A stretch of 64,000 nt of DNA from DATDGX01 sp036521875 (GTDB taxonomy: Bacteria; Desulfobacterota; Binatia; Binatales; Binataceae): assembly GCA_036521875.1 (NCBI GenBank), contig DATDGX010000211.1, forward strand, positions 43,242 through 107,241. The letters run 5' to 3'. Both the position numbers and the translations under genes were made by a program. Position 1 is the first letter of the stretch. Each line of letters begins with the position of its first letter. This document shows, in pieces, positions 16,967-24,924 of the stretch. The notes beneath the pieces are model-generated. The model did no database searches and had not been told where the DNA came from. It was given only the letters and a program-made list of their open reading frames with translations.

Positions 16967-17377
16967 TTAGCGCGCCTTCGGGCGGACACTGGCCAAGTGG
17001 CTGATTCCACAGATCGCGACGAACAGTCGGAGACCAACGACGAGCGCGTCGAGCAGCTCGCGCGCGAGCTTGCCGAGCGCCTGCGCGCGATGCCGAATCG
17101 CCAGGAGCTTACTGATTACGCGGTGAGCCTGCTCAAGGAGAGCGCCGAGGAAGCCGACCAGTCCGACCTCGCGCACGCGAGTGCCGAGCACGCCAAGCGC
17201 AACGATCCGTTTAATCCGATCGCGTTTGCGATTCCATTGTTCGTGATCGGCGCGGTCCTGTGCGCGACCGGTATCCTGATCGGCCCGGGACTCGGCGTGA
17301 TCGGTGTCGCCGCGGTGATGGTGCTCTACGGCGCGATCGTGTCATTGTTCAGCCGCGCGCGATCTGCCGGATCATGA
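16964..17377 (+). CDS. Hypothetical membrane protein with two C-terminal helices
   Basis: A 137-residue protein that I do not recognise. Residues ~15-85 are hydrophilic and strongly acidic, with helical heptad character (Glu-Gln-Leu-Ala-Arg-Glu-Leu-Ala-Glu-Arg-Leu). Two adjacent transmembrane helices follow (about 89-108 and 110-128), separated by a glycine-rich turn, with a short basic tail. The soluble part is predicted to face the cytoplasm. Start may be GTG 16964 or, if the TTGACA upstream is a promoter, GTG 16997 (giving 126 residues). It precedes the respiratory cluster but is separated from it by 232 bases. Confidence 0.65.
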   Translation: MLARLRADTGQVADSTDRDEQSETNDERVEQLARELAERLRAMPNRQELTDYAVSLLKESAEEADQSDLAHASAEHAKRNDPFNPIAFAIPLFVIGAVLCATGILIGPGLGVIGVAAVMVLYGAIVSLFSRARSAGS

Positions 17378-17609
17378 CGATTTTCCGGAGAGCGACCAGG
17401 TTGACAACATTCGCCGACCGTACGCTCGTCTCAATGAGCCGTGCTTGTTGCAGAGTAGCGCCGAAATTAGGTAGCCTTACGCCTCAGTGCAGCCCGCGAT
17501 GCGATTTTGACGTGTGACAGGTTGGGTTTTTTCGACTAAACCTTGATGTTCGGCGCTCGCCGCGTATGCGACCGCGCGCGCCGAGTCCCGCGCCCGATCA
17601 GGACGTTAG

Positions 17610-18383
17610 ATGGCCAAGTTTGACTGGAACGAAACCAAGCGCCAGATAGTCGAGTCTACCGTCTGGCAATCGATTTTTCGCCACGGCTACGAGGACACTC
17701 CCCGCAACCGTATCCTCATGGTCTCCGGCAACGTCTGGCTCCATCTGCATCCCTCCAAGGTGCAGAAGCATACCGTGCGCCTGCGCTTCACCTGGTGCAT
17801 GGGCGGCATCACCTTCCTGCTGTTCCTGGTCACCGTCGTCACCGGCGTCTACCTGATGTTCTATTATCGTCCCACCGCCGAATACGCCTACGCCGACATG
17901 AAGTATCTCGAGTTCGACATGCCGTTCGGGATGCTGATGCGCAACATGCATCGATGGGCCGCGCACGGCATGGTGATCGCGGTGTGGCTGCACATGTTCC
18001 GCGTCTTCATGACCGGTTCCTACAAGCCGCCGCGCGAGTTCAACTGGATCGTCGGCGTCATCCTGCTGGTGCTGACGCTGCTGCTGTCGTTCACCGGCTA
18101 CCTGCTGCCGTGGGATCAGCTATCTATCTGGGCGGTGACGGTCGGCTCCAACATGGCGCGTGCGATACCGCTGCTCGGCCACGGCGGCCCGTTCCACGAG
18201 GTGCTGGGCGTCAATCCGATTTACGACGCGCGCGCGTTCCTGTTTGGCGGCGCCGAGATCGGTCCGCACACGCTGCTGCGCTTCTACATCCTGCACTGCA
18301 TATTCTTCCCGCTGCTCGCGAGCCTGTTTATGGCGGTGCACTTCTGGCGCATCCGCCGCGACGGCATGTCGGGCCCGCTCTAG
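17610..18383 (+). CDS. b6-like cytochrome b (N-terminal four-helix part) of a quinol:cytochrome complex
   Basis: A 257-residue di-haem cytochrome b of the split, b6f-like kind. Haem ligands are His114 and His128 in helix B and His229 and His244 in helix D; the 15-residue spacing in helix D is the b6f type rather than the bc1 type. Cys63 in Trp-Cys-Met-Gly-Gly-Ile-Thr aligns with the cysteine that covalently holds the extra haem c_n in cytochrome b6, and Phe-Tyr-Tyr-Arg-Pro-Thr follows as in b6. It oxidises quinol in the inner membrane together with the subunit-IV-like protein encoded downstream. No Rieske gene is adjacent. Confidence 0.92.
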   Translation: MAKFDWNETKRQIVESTVWQSIFRHGYEDTPRNRILMVSGNVWLHLHPSKVQKHTVRLRFTWCMGGITFLLFLVTVVTGVYLMFYYRPTAEYAYADMKYLEFDMPFGMLMRNMHRWAAHGMVIAVWLHMFRVFMTGSYKPPREFNWIVGVILLVLTLLLSFTGYLLPWDQLSIWAVTVGSNMARAIPLLGHGGPFHEVLGVNPIYDARAFLFGGAEIGPHTLLRFYILHCIFFPLLASLFMAVHFWRIRRDGMSGPL

Positions 18384-18449
18384 GAGCGATTGAGCGAACG
18401 CCAGGAGCGATGGAGCCGGGAGCAATGGAGTTAGCCAGTTAAATTTTCT

Positions 18450-18605
18450 ATGGGCGGCCTCATCACCTATCTTTCGCAAACCGGAATCGTGCGGGTGCTC
18501 TCGGTGCCCATCGCGATGTCGATCCTGATCTACATTCTGTGGATCCTCGCGACTCCGCCGCCGCTTGACGATCACGACGACGAGGGCCAGCCGCACAAAA
18601 GCTGA
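18450..18605 (+). CDS. 51-residue single-pass membrane protein in the cytochrome cluster
   Basis: A short open frame from ATG 18450 to TGA 18603-18605, lying exactly between the two cytochrome b parts. It has one transmembrane helix (about residues 13-34: Val-Arg-Val-Leu-Ser-Val-Pro-Ile to Leu-Trp-Ile-Leu) followed by a Pro-Pro-Pro turn and a charged tail rich in Asp, His and Glu (Asp-Asp-His-Asp-Asp-Glu). Size and position suggest a small accessory subunit, comparable in kind to the small Pet subunits of b6f complexes or CcoQ in oxidases, but I see no sequence match to them. The ribosome site is weak. Just before it, three GGAGC(G/A)AT-type near-repeats (18383-18430) fill the gap. Confidence 0.55.
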   Translation: MGGLITYLSQTGIVRVLSVPIAMSILIYILWILATPPPLDDHDDEGQPHKS

Positions 18606-18713
18606 CGGAGCAGCGGAGCTCTAAACACGATGGGCGAGTTGGATTATAATTTCTTGCAGGTTTCCGCGCAGGTAACGGTTACGGCGATAGCGAAGGTCTA
18701 AAGGTCTTAACCG

Positions 18714-19658
18714 ATGGCAACCCAAGGTAACGGATCAGGAGCTGGCGGTCCCGGCGGTCCGGTGATGCGGGCTGGCGCTGCCGCCGGCGGTGGCGCAGGC
18801 GGCGCCGCGATCAAGGCTCCCGGCGGCCGCGGCGCGCCCGCGGCGCCGGGCAAACGTATCGAAGTCCCGATCAAGAAAGCCGGCAGCGGTATCGAGGACA
18901 AGCTGCACACCTGGCCCTTCCTGGTGCGCAACGAATTCCTGATGGCGATCTTCATCACCATCGTCCTGACCATCTGGTCGCTGACCATCAACGCTCCGCT
19001 CGAAGAGCCGTCCAACCCGACCCGCACGCCGAATCCGTCCAAGGCGCCGTGGTACTTCCTGGGCCTGCAGGAGATGCTGGTGTTCTTCGATCCGTGGTAC
19101 GCGGGCGTGGTGCTGCCCAGCTTCATCATCGTGGGCCTGATGATGATTCCGTACCTGGACATCAATCCCAAGGGCAACGGCTACTACACTTTCCGCGAGC
19201 GCAAATTCGAGATCCTGACTTTCTTTCTCGGCTTCCAGATCCTGTGGGTCTCGTTCATCATCATCGGCACGTTTTTCCGCGGCCCGGGCTGGAACTGGTT
19301 CTGGCCGGGACAGGTCTGGGATCCGCATCTGGTCGAGGCGCTGACCAACGTCGACCTACCGTACATGTTCGGGTTCCGCGATTATTTCGCGGCGGCGATT
19401 TTCGGTCTGTTCCTGATTGGAGGTTATTACGTCGTCGGCATCCTTGCCTTTCGATGGTGGGTCCGTAGACGGCCGGCCGGCGATCCGTGGTCGGCGTTTC
19501 CGGGCGGCGGTAAAGAGTTGCTCGAGAAATGGGGCCCGGTGCGCTTCGGCACCACCGCGTTCCTGTTTCTGACCATGGCCGCGGTGTTCATCAAGATGGC
19601 GCTGCGCCACGCGTTCAATATTAAGTACATCCTGGTTACGCCGTGGATTAACATCTGA
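18714..19658 (+). CDS. Subunit-IV-like cytochrome b C-terminal protein
   Basis: A 314-residue partner of the b6-like protein. The first ~45 residues are almost only Gly, Ala and Pro, an unusual low-complexity extension. Helices lie at about 77-95, 126-146, 165-187, 225-250 and 284-300, two more than the three of chloroplast subunit IV. The Qo-site Pro-Glu-Trp-Tyr motif appears as Ala-Pro-Trp-Tyr (111-114) in the context Asn-Pro-Ser-Lys-Ala-Pro-Trp-Tyr-Phe-Leu-Gly-Leu-Gln-Glu, a variant that lacks the acidic residue and is also seen in some non-proteobacterial bc complexes. It contributes to the quinol-oxidising site. It sits between two very small membrane-protein genes. Confidence 0.88.
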   Translation: MATQGNGSGAGGPGGPVMRAGAAAGGGAGGAAIKAPGGRGAPAAPGKRIEVPIKKAGSGIEDKLHTWPFLVRNEFLMAIFITIVLTIWSLTINAPLEEPSNPTRTPNPSKAPWYFLGLQEMLVFFDPWYAGVVLPSFIIVGLMMIPYLDINPKGNGYYTFRERKFEILTFFLGFQILWVSFIIIGTFFRGPGWNWFWPGQVWDPHLVEALTNVDLPYMFGFRDYFAAAIFGLFLIGGYYVVGILAFRWWVRRRPAGDPWSAFPGGGKELLEKWGPVRFGTTAFLFLTMAAVFIKMALRHAFNIKYILVTPWINI

Positions 19659-19676
19659 TTTTCTGGCGGCGCACAG

Positions 19677-19856
19677 GTGTTCATCCTTGGCAAGGTGTTG
19701 CAAGCGCTCGGATGCGCGGACGTGGGGTTTGCGCTCTACTTCGGGTTAACTCAACCGCACGGGATGGGGAGCGAGTTCGAGATAACCGGTATCGGAATCC
19801 TGGTGTTCCTGCTCGGCTATATCGCCGAGGGCATTTCCACCCGATCCGGCTCTTGA
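19677..19856 (+). CDS. 59-residue two-helix membrane protein in the cytochrome cluster
   Basis: A short frame from GTG 19677 to TGA 19854-19856, between the subunit-IV gene and the octahaem gene. Two hydrophobic segments are predicted, about residues 2-24 (Phe-Ile-Leu-Gly-Lys-Val-Leu to Tyr-Phe-Gly-Leu) and 34-52 (Ile-Thr-Gly-Ile-Gly-Ile-Leu-Val-Phe-Leu-Leu), joined by a short polar loop with His and Pro. It is co-directional and tightly packed (18 bases after the previous stop), which supports a real gene. It is probably an assembly or accessory subunit of the complex. I do not recognise a family. A second possible GTG start lies five codons on. Confidence 0.6.
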   Translation: MFILGKVLQALGCADVGFALYFGLTQPHGMGSEFEITGIGILVFLLGYIAEGISTRSGS

Positions 19857-19923
19857 ATCGCTTCGCTCGGAAAATTACATCATTGCGGTCTCCTCATCCG
19901 GACCCATGGCAGGTGTGAAGTAG

Positions 19924-22707
19924 ATGGCTGGCAGACCGGGGCTCGATCCAGTCGAAGAATCGAAATCTCTCAGCGCGTTGTTCGTGCTGATGGTGGCGCT
20001 GCTGCTGGTGGTGTCGGTGTGGTCGATTTGGGACGACAACATCTCGCGCCGGCCGTGGAAGCAGTACCAGGTCGAGTTCGATCGCCTCGCCTACGCCAAG
20101 TATCTGAAAGACGCGGACGACGAGCAGAAACGCCTCAACGCCGATCCGACCTATGAAAAAGCCACCAAGGATCTCGCCGCCGCCGAGTCGGAGCTCCATT
20201 CCGGCCAGACCGCGGCCAGGCTCGCGGAGCTTGAGCCCGAGGAAACCCGCCTCAAGATAATCGCCGACGACAAGGAGCAGGCCGCCCGCTTCACCAAGTC
20301 GAATCTGACCGAGCTCTGGTACGACTACAATCACGCGATCCAGGAAAAGCAGGACGCGCAGCCGTTCATGAATGAGATCAACCGGCTCAACGCCGAGCTG
20401 GACAAAGAGCAGAAGATCTCGGACGCGGCAAAAGCGAAGTACCAGGCAGTCAAGGACCAGATCGATCAGATCAACTCCAGGGTCGACGCGCTCACCGACC
20501 AGCTCAAGACGCTGACCAAGAATCGCGACGATCTGATCGAAAAGGCCAACGACTACGAAATCCCGGTAACCGTCGCCGGCCGGATCCTGTTCCGCTATCC
20601 GAAGATTCCCAAGATTCAGCAGACTTCGATCGACGATTTCGATCGCAACGCCTTCGACGAGGCGATCGCGCGGGTCGATCGATGCCAAAGCTGTCACATG
20701 GGCGCCGACAAGAAGGGCTTCGAGAGCGCGCCGCAGCCGTTTCGCACCCATTCCAACTTCGACGCGATCATCGGCAAGCATCCGCCCGACAAGCTCGGAT
20801 GCACGCCGTGTCATGACGGGCAGGGTCCCGCGGTCAACTCGGTGAAGGTGGCGCACGGCCTCGACAAGTTCTGGGAGACTCCGCTGCTGCGCGGCGACAA
20901 GATGCAGGCGCGCTGCATCACCTGCCATCTCGACGTCGGCTCGCTGGTCAACGCCGACGGCAAGCAAATCGCGATCAACTGGGTCGACGGCGAGCGGATA
21001 TTCGAGCAGCTCGGATGCACCGGATGCCACCTGGTGCTGGGCTACGAGGACATGCCGAAAATCGGCCCGTATCTGAAGCTCGCGTCCGCCAAGATCGATC
21101 CGTCGTGGGCGGTCCGCTGGATAACCAATCCGCATCAGTTCCGCCCCAACACGCGGATGCCGAATTTCATGTTCACGCCGCAGCAGGCGACCCAGATTGC
21201 CGCCTACATCCTGCAGAGCTCCGCGCAACAGTCGGACGATTGGGTCAAGGCGCACGTGGAGCCGGCGACGCTCGAAGCGGACATCAAGAATCCCGGGATG
21301 ATCGAAGAAGGCAAGGGGCTGTTCGAGTCGGTCGGATGCAAAGGATGCCATGCGATCGAGCCCGACCAGATCGGCGCTCCGGTCGGCGACTTCGCGGCCT
21401 TCAAGGCCGGCGCGGCGCGCACCACCAAGGACTTTGCCCCCAACCTTAGCAAGATCGCCGAGAAGACCGACCCGCGATGGGTTTACTTCTGGCTCAAGAA
21501 TCCGCGCGACTTCTCGCCGCACACTGCGATGCCGTCGTTGCGCCTTTCCGATCACGAGGCCACCGCGCTGACCGCTTTCCTGATGACGCACGGGCAGAAG
21601 AAGGAGGACGCGGGGGTTCCTGCGATGGTCGCCGACCCGTCGCAGGCCACCCAGGGCGCAGCCTTGATCCGCAAGTACGGATGCTTCGGATGCCATGAGA
21701 TTGAAGGGATGGACAAGGAGTCGCGCATCGGCGTCGAGCTGACCACCTTCGGCTCCAAGCATCTCGACGAGATGTTCTTCGGCGATCGCACCGACGTGCC
21801 GGCGACCTGGGACGACTGGACCTTCCACAAGCTCCAGCAGCCGCGCATCTACGCGACCAAGGACGTCGAGCAGTTGATGCCGAACTTCGATCTCGACGAT
21901 CCCGATATCCAGAATCTCCGCGTGTTCCTGGCCGGCCTGGTCGAGAACAAGGTGCAGGAACGCTATCGTGCGCCCGGCACCGACCGGCAGACCAATATCG
22001 TCGCCGGGCGGCGGATGGTGAATTACTACAACTGCGTCGGCTGCCACATTATCGAGAATCGCGGCGGCTTCATCCGGCGCTTCTACCCGGAAGATCAAAT
22101 CAACTTCGCCCCGCCAATACTCAATGGCGAGGGCGCCAAGGCGCAGCCGCAGTGGCTATTCGATTTCCTGCAAGGGCCGACGCCGATCCGGCCGTGGCTC
22201 AAGATCCGGATGCCGACCTTTCAGTTTACCAATGCGGAAGACGACACCGTGGTGAACTACTTCGTCGCGATGGCGGATCTGCAGGTGCCGTTCGTGTTCC
22301 TCAATACCAACCTGGTGCCGGTTGACCTGCTGCAGGCGGGCGCCAAGCTGATGTCGAAAGACTACTTCAACTGCTTCTCATGCCATCAGCAGGGCGACAA
22401 GAAGCCCGAGGGCGATCCGTCCGGATGGGCACCCGACCTCGCGCTGGCGCATGCGCGGCTCAACCCGGAATGGATACTCCAATGGATTCATAATCCGTCG
22501 GCGATTCAGCCGGGCACCAAGATGCCGTCATTTTATCCGGGCGGCCCCGACGATATTCTGAAGGGTAACGAGCAGGAACAGATCAAGGCGCTTCGCGACT
22601 ATATTTTCTGGTTCGGAACGCATCCGGGACAGACGCTGCCCGGAGAAGTCGCGACTACGCCGGCTCCGCAGAAAGTGAGTAAGCCGCTGAAAGTGAGTAA
22701 GAAATAG
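19924..22707 (+). CDS. Membrane-anchored octahaem cytochrome c
   Basis: A 927-residue multihaem cytochrome. An N-terminal anchor helix (about 18-38) is followed by a long charged coiled-coil stretch (about 50-210, heptad-rich in Glu, Lys, Leu). Eight Cys-x-x-Cys-His haem sites then begin at residues 254, 293, 331, 365, 472, 587, 704 and 817, several followed by cytochrome-c-type Met-Pro-Asn/Met-Pro-Ser loops (for example Thr-Arg-Met-Pro-Asn-Phe). The architecture looks like a chain of fused class-I cytochrome domains facing the periplasm. Position after the two cytochrome b genes makes it the likely electron acceptor of the complex, perhaps replacing cytochrome c1/f. Confidence 0.93.
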   Translation: MAGRPGLDPVEESKSLSALFVLMVALLLVVSVWSIWDDNISRRPWKQYQVEFDRLAYAKYLKDADDEQKRLNADPTYEKATKDLAAAESELHSGQTAARLAELEPEETRLKIIADDKEQAARFTKSNLTELWYDYNHAIQEKQDAQPFMNEINRLNAELDKEQKISDAAKAKYQAVKDQIDQINSRVDALTDQLKTLTKNRDDLIEKANDYEIPVTVAGRILFRYPKIPKIQQTSIDDFDRNAFDEAIARVDRCQSCHMGADKKGFESAPQPFRTHSNFDAIIGKHPPDKLGCTPCHDGQGPAVNSVKVAHGLDKFWETPLLRGDKMQARCITCHLDVGSLVNADGKQIAINWVDGERIFEQLGCTGCHLVLGYEDMPKIGPYLKLASAKIDPSWAVRWITNPHQFRPNTRMPNFMFTPQQATQIAAYILQSSAQQSDDWVKAHVEPATLEADIKNPGMIEEGKGLFESVGCKGCHAIEPDQIGAPVGDFAAFKAGAARTTKDFAPNLSKIAEKTDPRWVYFWLKNPRDFSPHTAMPSLRLSDHEATALTAFLMTHGQKKEDAGVPAMVADPSQATQGAALIRKYGCFGCHEIEGMDKESRIGVELTTFGSKHLDEMFFGDRTDVPATWDDWTFHKLQQPRIYATKDVEQLMPNFDLDDPDIQNLRVFLAGLVENKVQERYRAPGTDRQTNIVAGRRMVNYYNCVGCHIIENRGGFIRRFYPEDQINFAPPILNGEGAKAQPQWLFDFLQGPTPIRPWLKIRMPTFQFTNAEDDTVVNYFVAMADLQVPFVFLNTNLVPVDLLQAGAKLMSKDYFNCFSCHQQGDKKPEGDPSGWAPDLALAHARLNPEWILQWIHNPSAIQPGTKMPSFYPGGPDDILKGNEQEQIKALRDYIFWFGTHPGQTLPGEVATTPAPQKVSKPLKVSKK

Positions 22708-22776
22708 GTATTCAAAGTATATTCAGTATATGATGTGCATGACCATGATGCGGGAAGATTCCAGGAGGGATCCACG

Positions 22777-23484
22777 ATGAACAAGTTCGCAACGATGATT
22801 GTTGCCGCCGGCGCAGCTATCGCATTTGGAATCGGCGCGGGAGCCACCATAGCGGCGGCCGCGGGCGGCACTATCACCGGCACCGTCAAGCTCGACGGCA
22901 CCGCGCCACCGCCCAAGAAGGTCGAGATCAGCAAGGACAAGGAAGTATGCGATCTCAAGCCGCATTTCACAGAAGACCTGATTGTCGACCCCAGCGGCGG
23001 AATCGCCAACGCGGTGGTCGAGGTCAAAGGCGCCAAGGGCGACGCGAAGCCCGCGGAGGTTAAGTTCGATCAGAAGGGATGCGACTACATACCGCACGTG
23101 CTCGCGTTCACGGCCGGCAGCACCGTCGACATCATCAATGACGACGGCATCCTGCACAACATCCATACCTACTCGACCAAGAATCCGTCCTTCAACATGG
23201 CGCAGCCCAAGTTCAAGAAGGTGATTCAGCAGAAGGTCGAGCAGCCCGAAGTGATCCGCGTCACCTGCGACGCGCACGGCTGGATGCATGGATGGTGGGT
23301 CGTGACCGACACGCCGTACTACGCAGTGACCGACGACAAGGGCAACTTCACGATCAAGGACGTGCCGGCGGGCAACTACACCATCACGGTATGGCATGAA
23401 AAGCTCGGCACCCAGGACCAGAAGGTAGACGTAAAAGACGGCGCATCAGCATCGGCAAACTTCACGCTGAAACCCAAGAGCTAG
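22777..23484 (+). CDS. Periplasmic cupredoxin (plastocyanin-like) with carboxypeptidase-regulatory-like domain
   Basis: A 235-residue exported protein. Residues 1-28 are a signal peptide. A type-1 copper site is visible: His127 (or His130) in Leu-His-Asn-Ile-His, then Cys164, His167 and Met170 in Cys-Asp-Ala-His-Gly-Trp-Met. The C-terminal ~50 residues (Asp-Asp-Lys-Gly-Asn-Phe-Thr to Gly-Asn-Tyr-Thr-Ile-Thr-Val-Trp-His) form a CarboxypepD_reg-like beta-sandwich. As the last gene of the respiratory cluster it may carry electrons from the octahaem protein to a terminal oxidase, or bind it. AGGAGG precedes the ATG at 22777; an in-frame ATG at 22735 lacks this. Confidence 0.85.
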   Translation: MNKFATMIVAAGAAIAFGIGAGATIAAAAGGTITGTVKLDGTAPPPKKVEISKDKEVCDLKPHFTEDLIVDPSGGIANAVVEVKGAKGDAKPAEVKFDQKGCDYIPHVLAFTAGSTVDIINDDGILHNIHTYSTKNPSFNMAQPKFKKVIQQKVEQPEVIRVTCDAHGWMHGWWVVTDTPYYAVTDDKGNFTIKDVPAGNYTITVWHEKLGTQDQKVDVKDGASASANFTLKPKS

Positions 23485-23578
23485 GGTATGAGCTGAGGTT
23501 ACGACCCGAAGCCGCGACCCGAGGGGTCCGGCCGCAACTGAGGTCGAAAAAGGACCGAAGTTCTTTTAGTTTTGAGCG

Positions 23579-23614
23579 ACGCCTGCCGGAGCCCTCCGGC
23601 AGGCGTTTTCTTTC
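23579..23614 (+). terminator. Rho-independent terminator of the respiratory cluster
   Basis: Thirteen-base arms ACGCCTGCCGGAG (23579-23591) and CTCCGGCAGGCGT (23594-23606) are perfectly complementary and followed by TTTCTTTC. It cleanly separates the cytochrome/cupredoxin genes from the repeat region. Confidence 0.9.
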
Positions 23615-23728
23615 GTCATTCTGAGAGTCTGTGAATTCTTTAAAAAGTAAAAATGAAAAACGAAAATGCTGCCCAGGTCGCGAGCGCTGGGAAACCACTG
23701 TCGTCCGCTAAGTCGGCAAAGGAGGGAC
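23615..23728 (+). repeat. Repeat copy A1 (forward)
   Basis: About 114 bases beginning GTCATTCTGAGAGTCTGTGA, followed by an A-rich stretch and ending near GGAGGGAC. It is closely similar to the first part of copy A2, which starts immediately after it, so A1 and A2 form a direct tandem. Confidence 0.85.
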
Positions 23729-23903
23729 GTCATCCTGAGAGTCTGTGATTTTTTCAAAAAGTAAAAGTGAAAAACGAAATGCTGCCACGATCGCGAACGC
23801 TCGGAAACCACTGTCGTGAGCTAAGTCAGCAAAGAAGCGAGGTCATCCTGAGCGAAGGCTGCCGGAGTCGAAGGACCGTTACGTAACGATCGTTTGAATA
23901 CTC
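23729..23903 (+). repeat. Repeat copy A2 (forward), left arm of an inverted repeat
   Basis: About 175 bases, starting GTCATCCTGAGAGTCTGTGA, with an internal second GTCATCCTGAGCGAAGG at 23842 and ending GTTTGAATACTCA. Its reverse complement reappears at 24154-24332 with only scattered differences. Confidence 0.88.
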
Positions 23904-24160
23904 ACAGAAGGTTGTTCACGCGCCGCTAATCGCAGCCGTTGCGTTGATTCCAGGCCGCTTGCACGGCGATGCACCAATGACACGCGCTGCTCGTTTACGG
24001 TGAGTGTCTCGCGCACTGCTCCTACTATGCCATCACGGGTAGCCAGACTTTTTGTGTACATTCTCTCCAGCGATGCCTGAGCGCCGATTGGTTCCGCGAA
24101 GAGTAGTAGGCAGGCCGTCAGCAGGCGACCAACGGCGCGTGGACAACTATCGCTGAGTAT
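23879..24160 (-). pseudogene. Gene remnant between the inverted repeats, secreted-protein-like
   Basis: An open stretch of 93 codons without an ATG, GTG or TTG until the internal Met at 24061. Read on the minus strand it shows Leu-Leu-Thr-Ala-Cys-Leu-Leu-Leu-Phe-Ala, then Ile-Gly-Ala-Gln-Ala, which looks like the end of a signal peptide, followed by a charged region (Arg-Glu-Thr-Leu-Thr-Val-Asn-Glu-Gln-Arg-Val). Its stop codon lies within the flanking repeat. This is best read as a fragment of an exported protein that has lost its start and is framed by repeat copies. No family is recognised. Confidence 0.4.
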
Positions 24161-24332
24161 TCAAACAATTGTTACGTAGCGGTCCTTCGACTCCGGCAGC
24201 CTTCGCTCAGGATGACGACGCTTCTCTGCTAACCTAGCGGACGGCGGTGGTTTCCCAGCGGTCGCGACCCTGGCAGCACTTTCGTTTTTTTCACTTTTAC
24301 TCTTTCAGAAACTCACAGACTCTCAGGATGAC
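24154..24332 (-). repeat. Repeat copy A3 (reverse), right arm of the inverted repeat
   Basis: About 179 bases that are the reverse complement of A2 over their whole length, including the inner end TGAGTATTCAAAC, the CCTTCGACTCCGGCAGCC core and the outer end CTCACAGACTCTCAGGATGAC. Confidence 0.88.
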
Positions 24333-24435
24333 ATCCTTCTTTCCCTGTTCATTGAAACGACAGTGCTTCTCTGCGCTCTCGTGGCGCGCAGAATTCTTTC
24401 AGCGCTTCTAAAAGTTCACAGACTCGCCGGATGAC
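24333..24435 (-). repeat. Degenerate repeat copy A4 (reverse)
   Basis: Only the outer ~25 bases (reverse complement starting GTCATCCGGCGAGTCTGTGAA) clearly match the family; the interior has diverged or is unrelated. It mirrors A1 on the other side of the structure. Confidence 0.5.
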
Positions 24436-24497
24436 AGTCGATTGCTTTGGCCGGCGCTATCGGAACAGAGTGGTTTTCTCGGCCACAGGAGGCGCGT

Positions 24498-24899
24498 ATG
24501 TCCGCTCCAGATCAATCGACACTCGACCTCACCACTACCTTCATCCAGCTTCGCGATGGACCGGACGCTATCCCGGTGCCCGTCGACAAAGACTTCTGGG
24601 CACGAATCGCGGAACGCACCGATCTGCACGAGGGACGGCTGGTGACGGTCGGAAGCCAGTCGGCTGACTGGACCGCCTGGGAGATGCATCCGGCCGGAGA
24701 AGAGGTCTTGTACCTGCTCTCGGGTGCCTTGGATCTGGTTTTGCAAAATCAAAATAATGACGGTGAGCGGGCCGTCGAACTACGCGCCGGCCGCGCTTTC
24801 ATCGTGCCGCGCGGCACCTGGCATCGAGGAATCGTGCGCAGTCCGTATACTATCCTGTCGATCACGTACGGCGCCGGAACCAGGCATCGCGCTGTGTAA
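24498..24899 (+). CDS. Cupin-domain protein
   Basis: A 133-residue single-cupin protein. The beta-barrel is seen from about residue 55, with motif 1 as His-Pro-Ala-Gly-Glu-Glu-Val-Leu-Tyr-Leu-Leu-Ser-Gly and motif 2 as Gly-Arg-Ala-Phe-Ile-Val-Pro-Arg-Gly-Thr-Trp-His-Arg. The metal ligands of the classical site are partly present (His in motif 1, Glu, and His in motif 2). Such proteins act as small dioxygenases, isomerases or sensors; the role here is unknown. The ATG at 24498 has AGGAGG about seven bases upstream; an earlier in-frame ATG at 24447 lacks one. It may be transcribed with the following VOC gene, 25 bases away. Confidence 0.8.
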   Translation: MSAPDQSTLDLTTTFIQLRDGPDAIPVPVDKDFWARIAERTDLHEGRLVTVGSQSADWTAWEMHPAGEEVLYLLSGALDLVLQNQNNDGERAVELRAGRAFIVPRGTWHRGIVRSPYTILSITYGAGTRHRAV

Positions 24900-24924
24900 G
24901 CGATATGACCAGGCGACAACCCGT

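Noticed and set aside
18630..18701. 23-codon frame between the 51-aa gene and the subunit-IV gene
   Set aside because: Too short, no membrane segment or ribosome site; more likely leader DNA.
19894..22098. Long open frame on the minus strand opposite the octahaem gene (734 codons)
   Set aside because: The plus strand carries eight haem motifs and an anchor; the antisense frame is a by-product of high-GC codon bias and has no motif.
23566..23811. Minus-strand frame of 81 codons across the repeats
   Set aside because: Its product is the same segment translated twice from two repeat copies; it has no independent support.
23615..24435. Repeats considered as a CRISPR array
   Set aside because: Units are over 100 bases, partly inverted, few in number and lack regular spacers.
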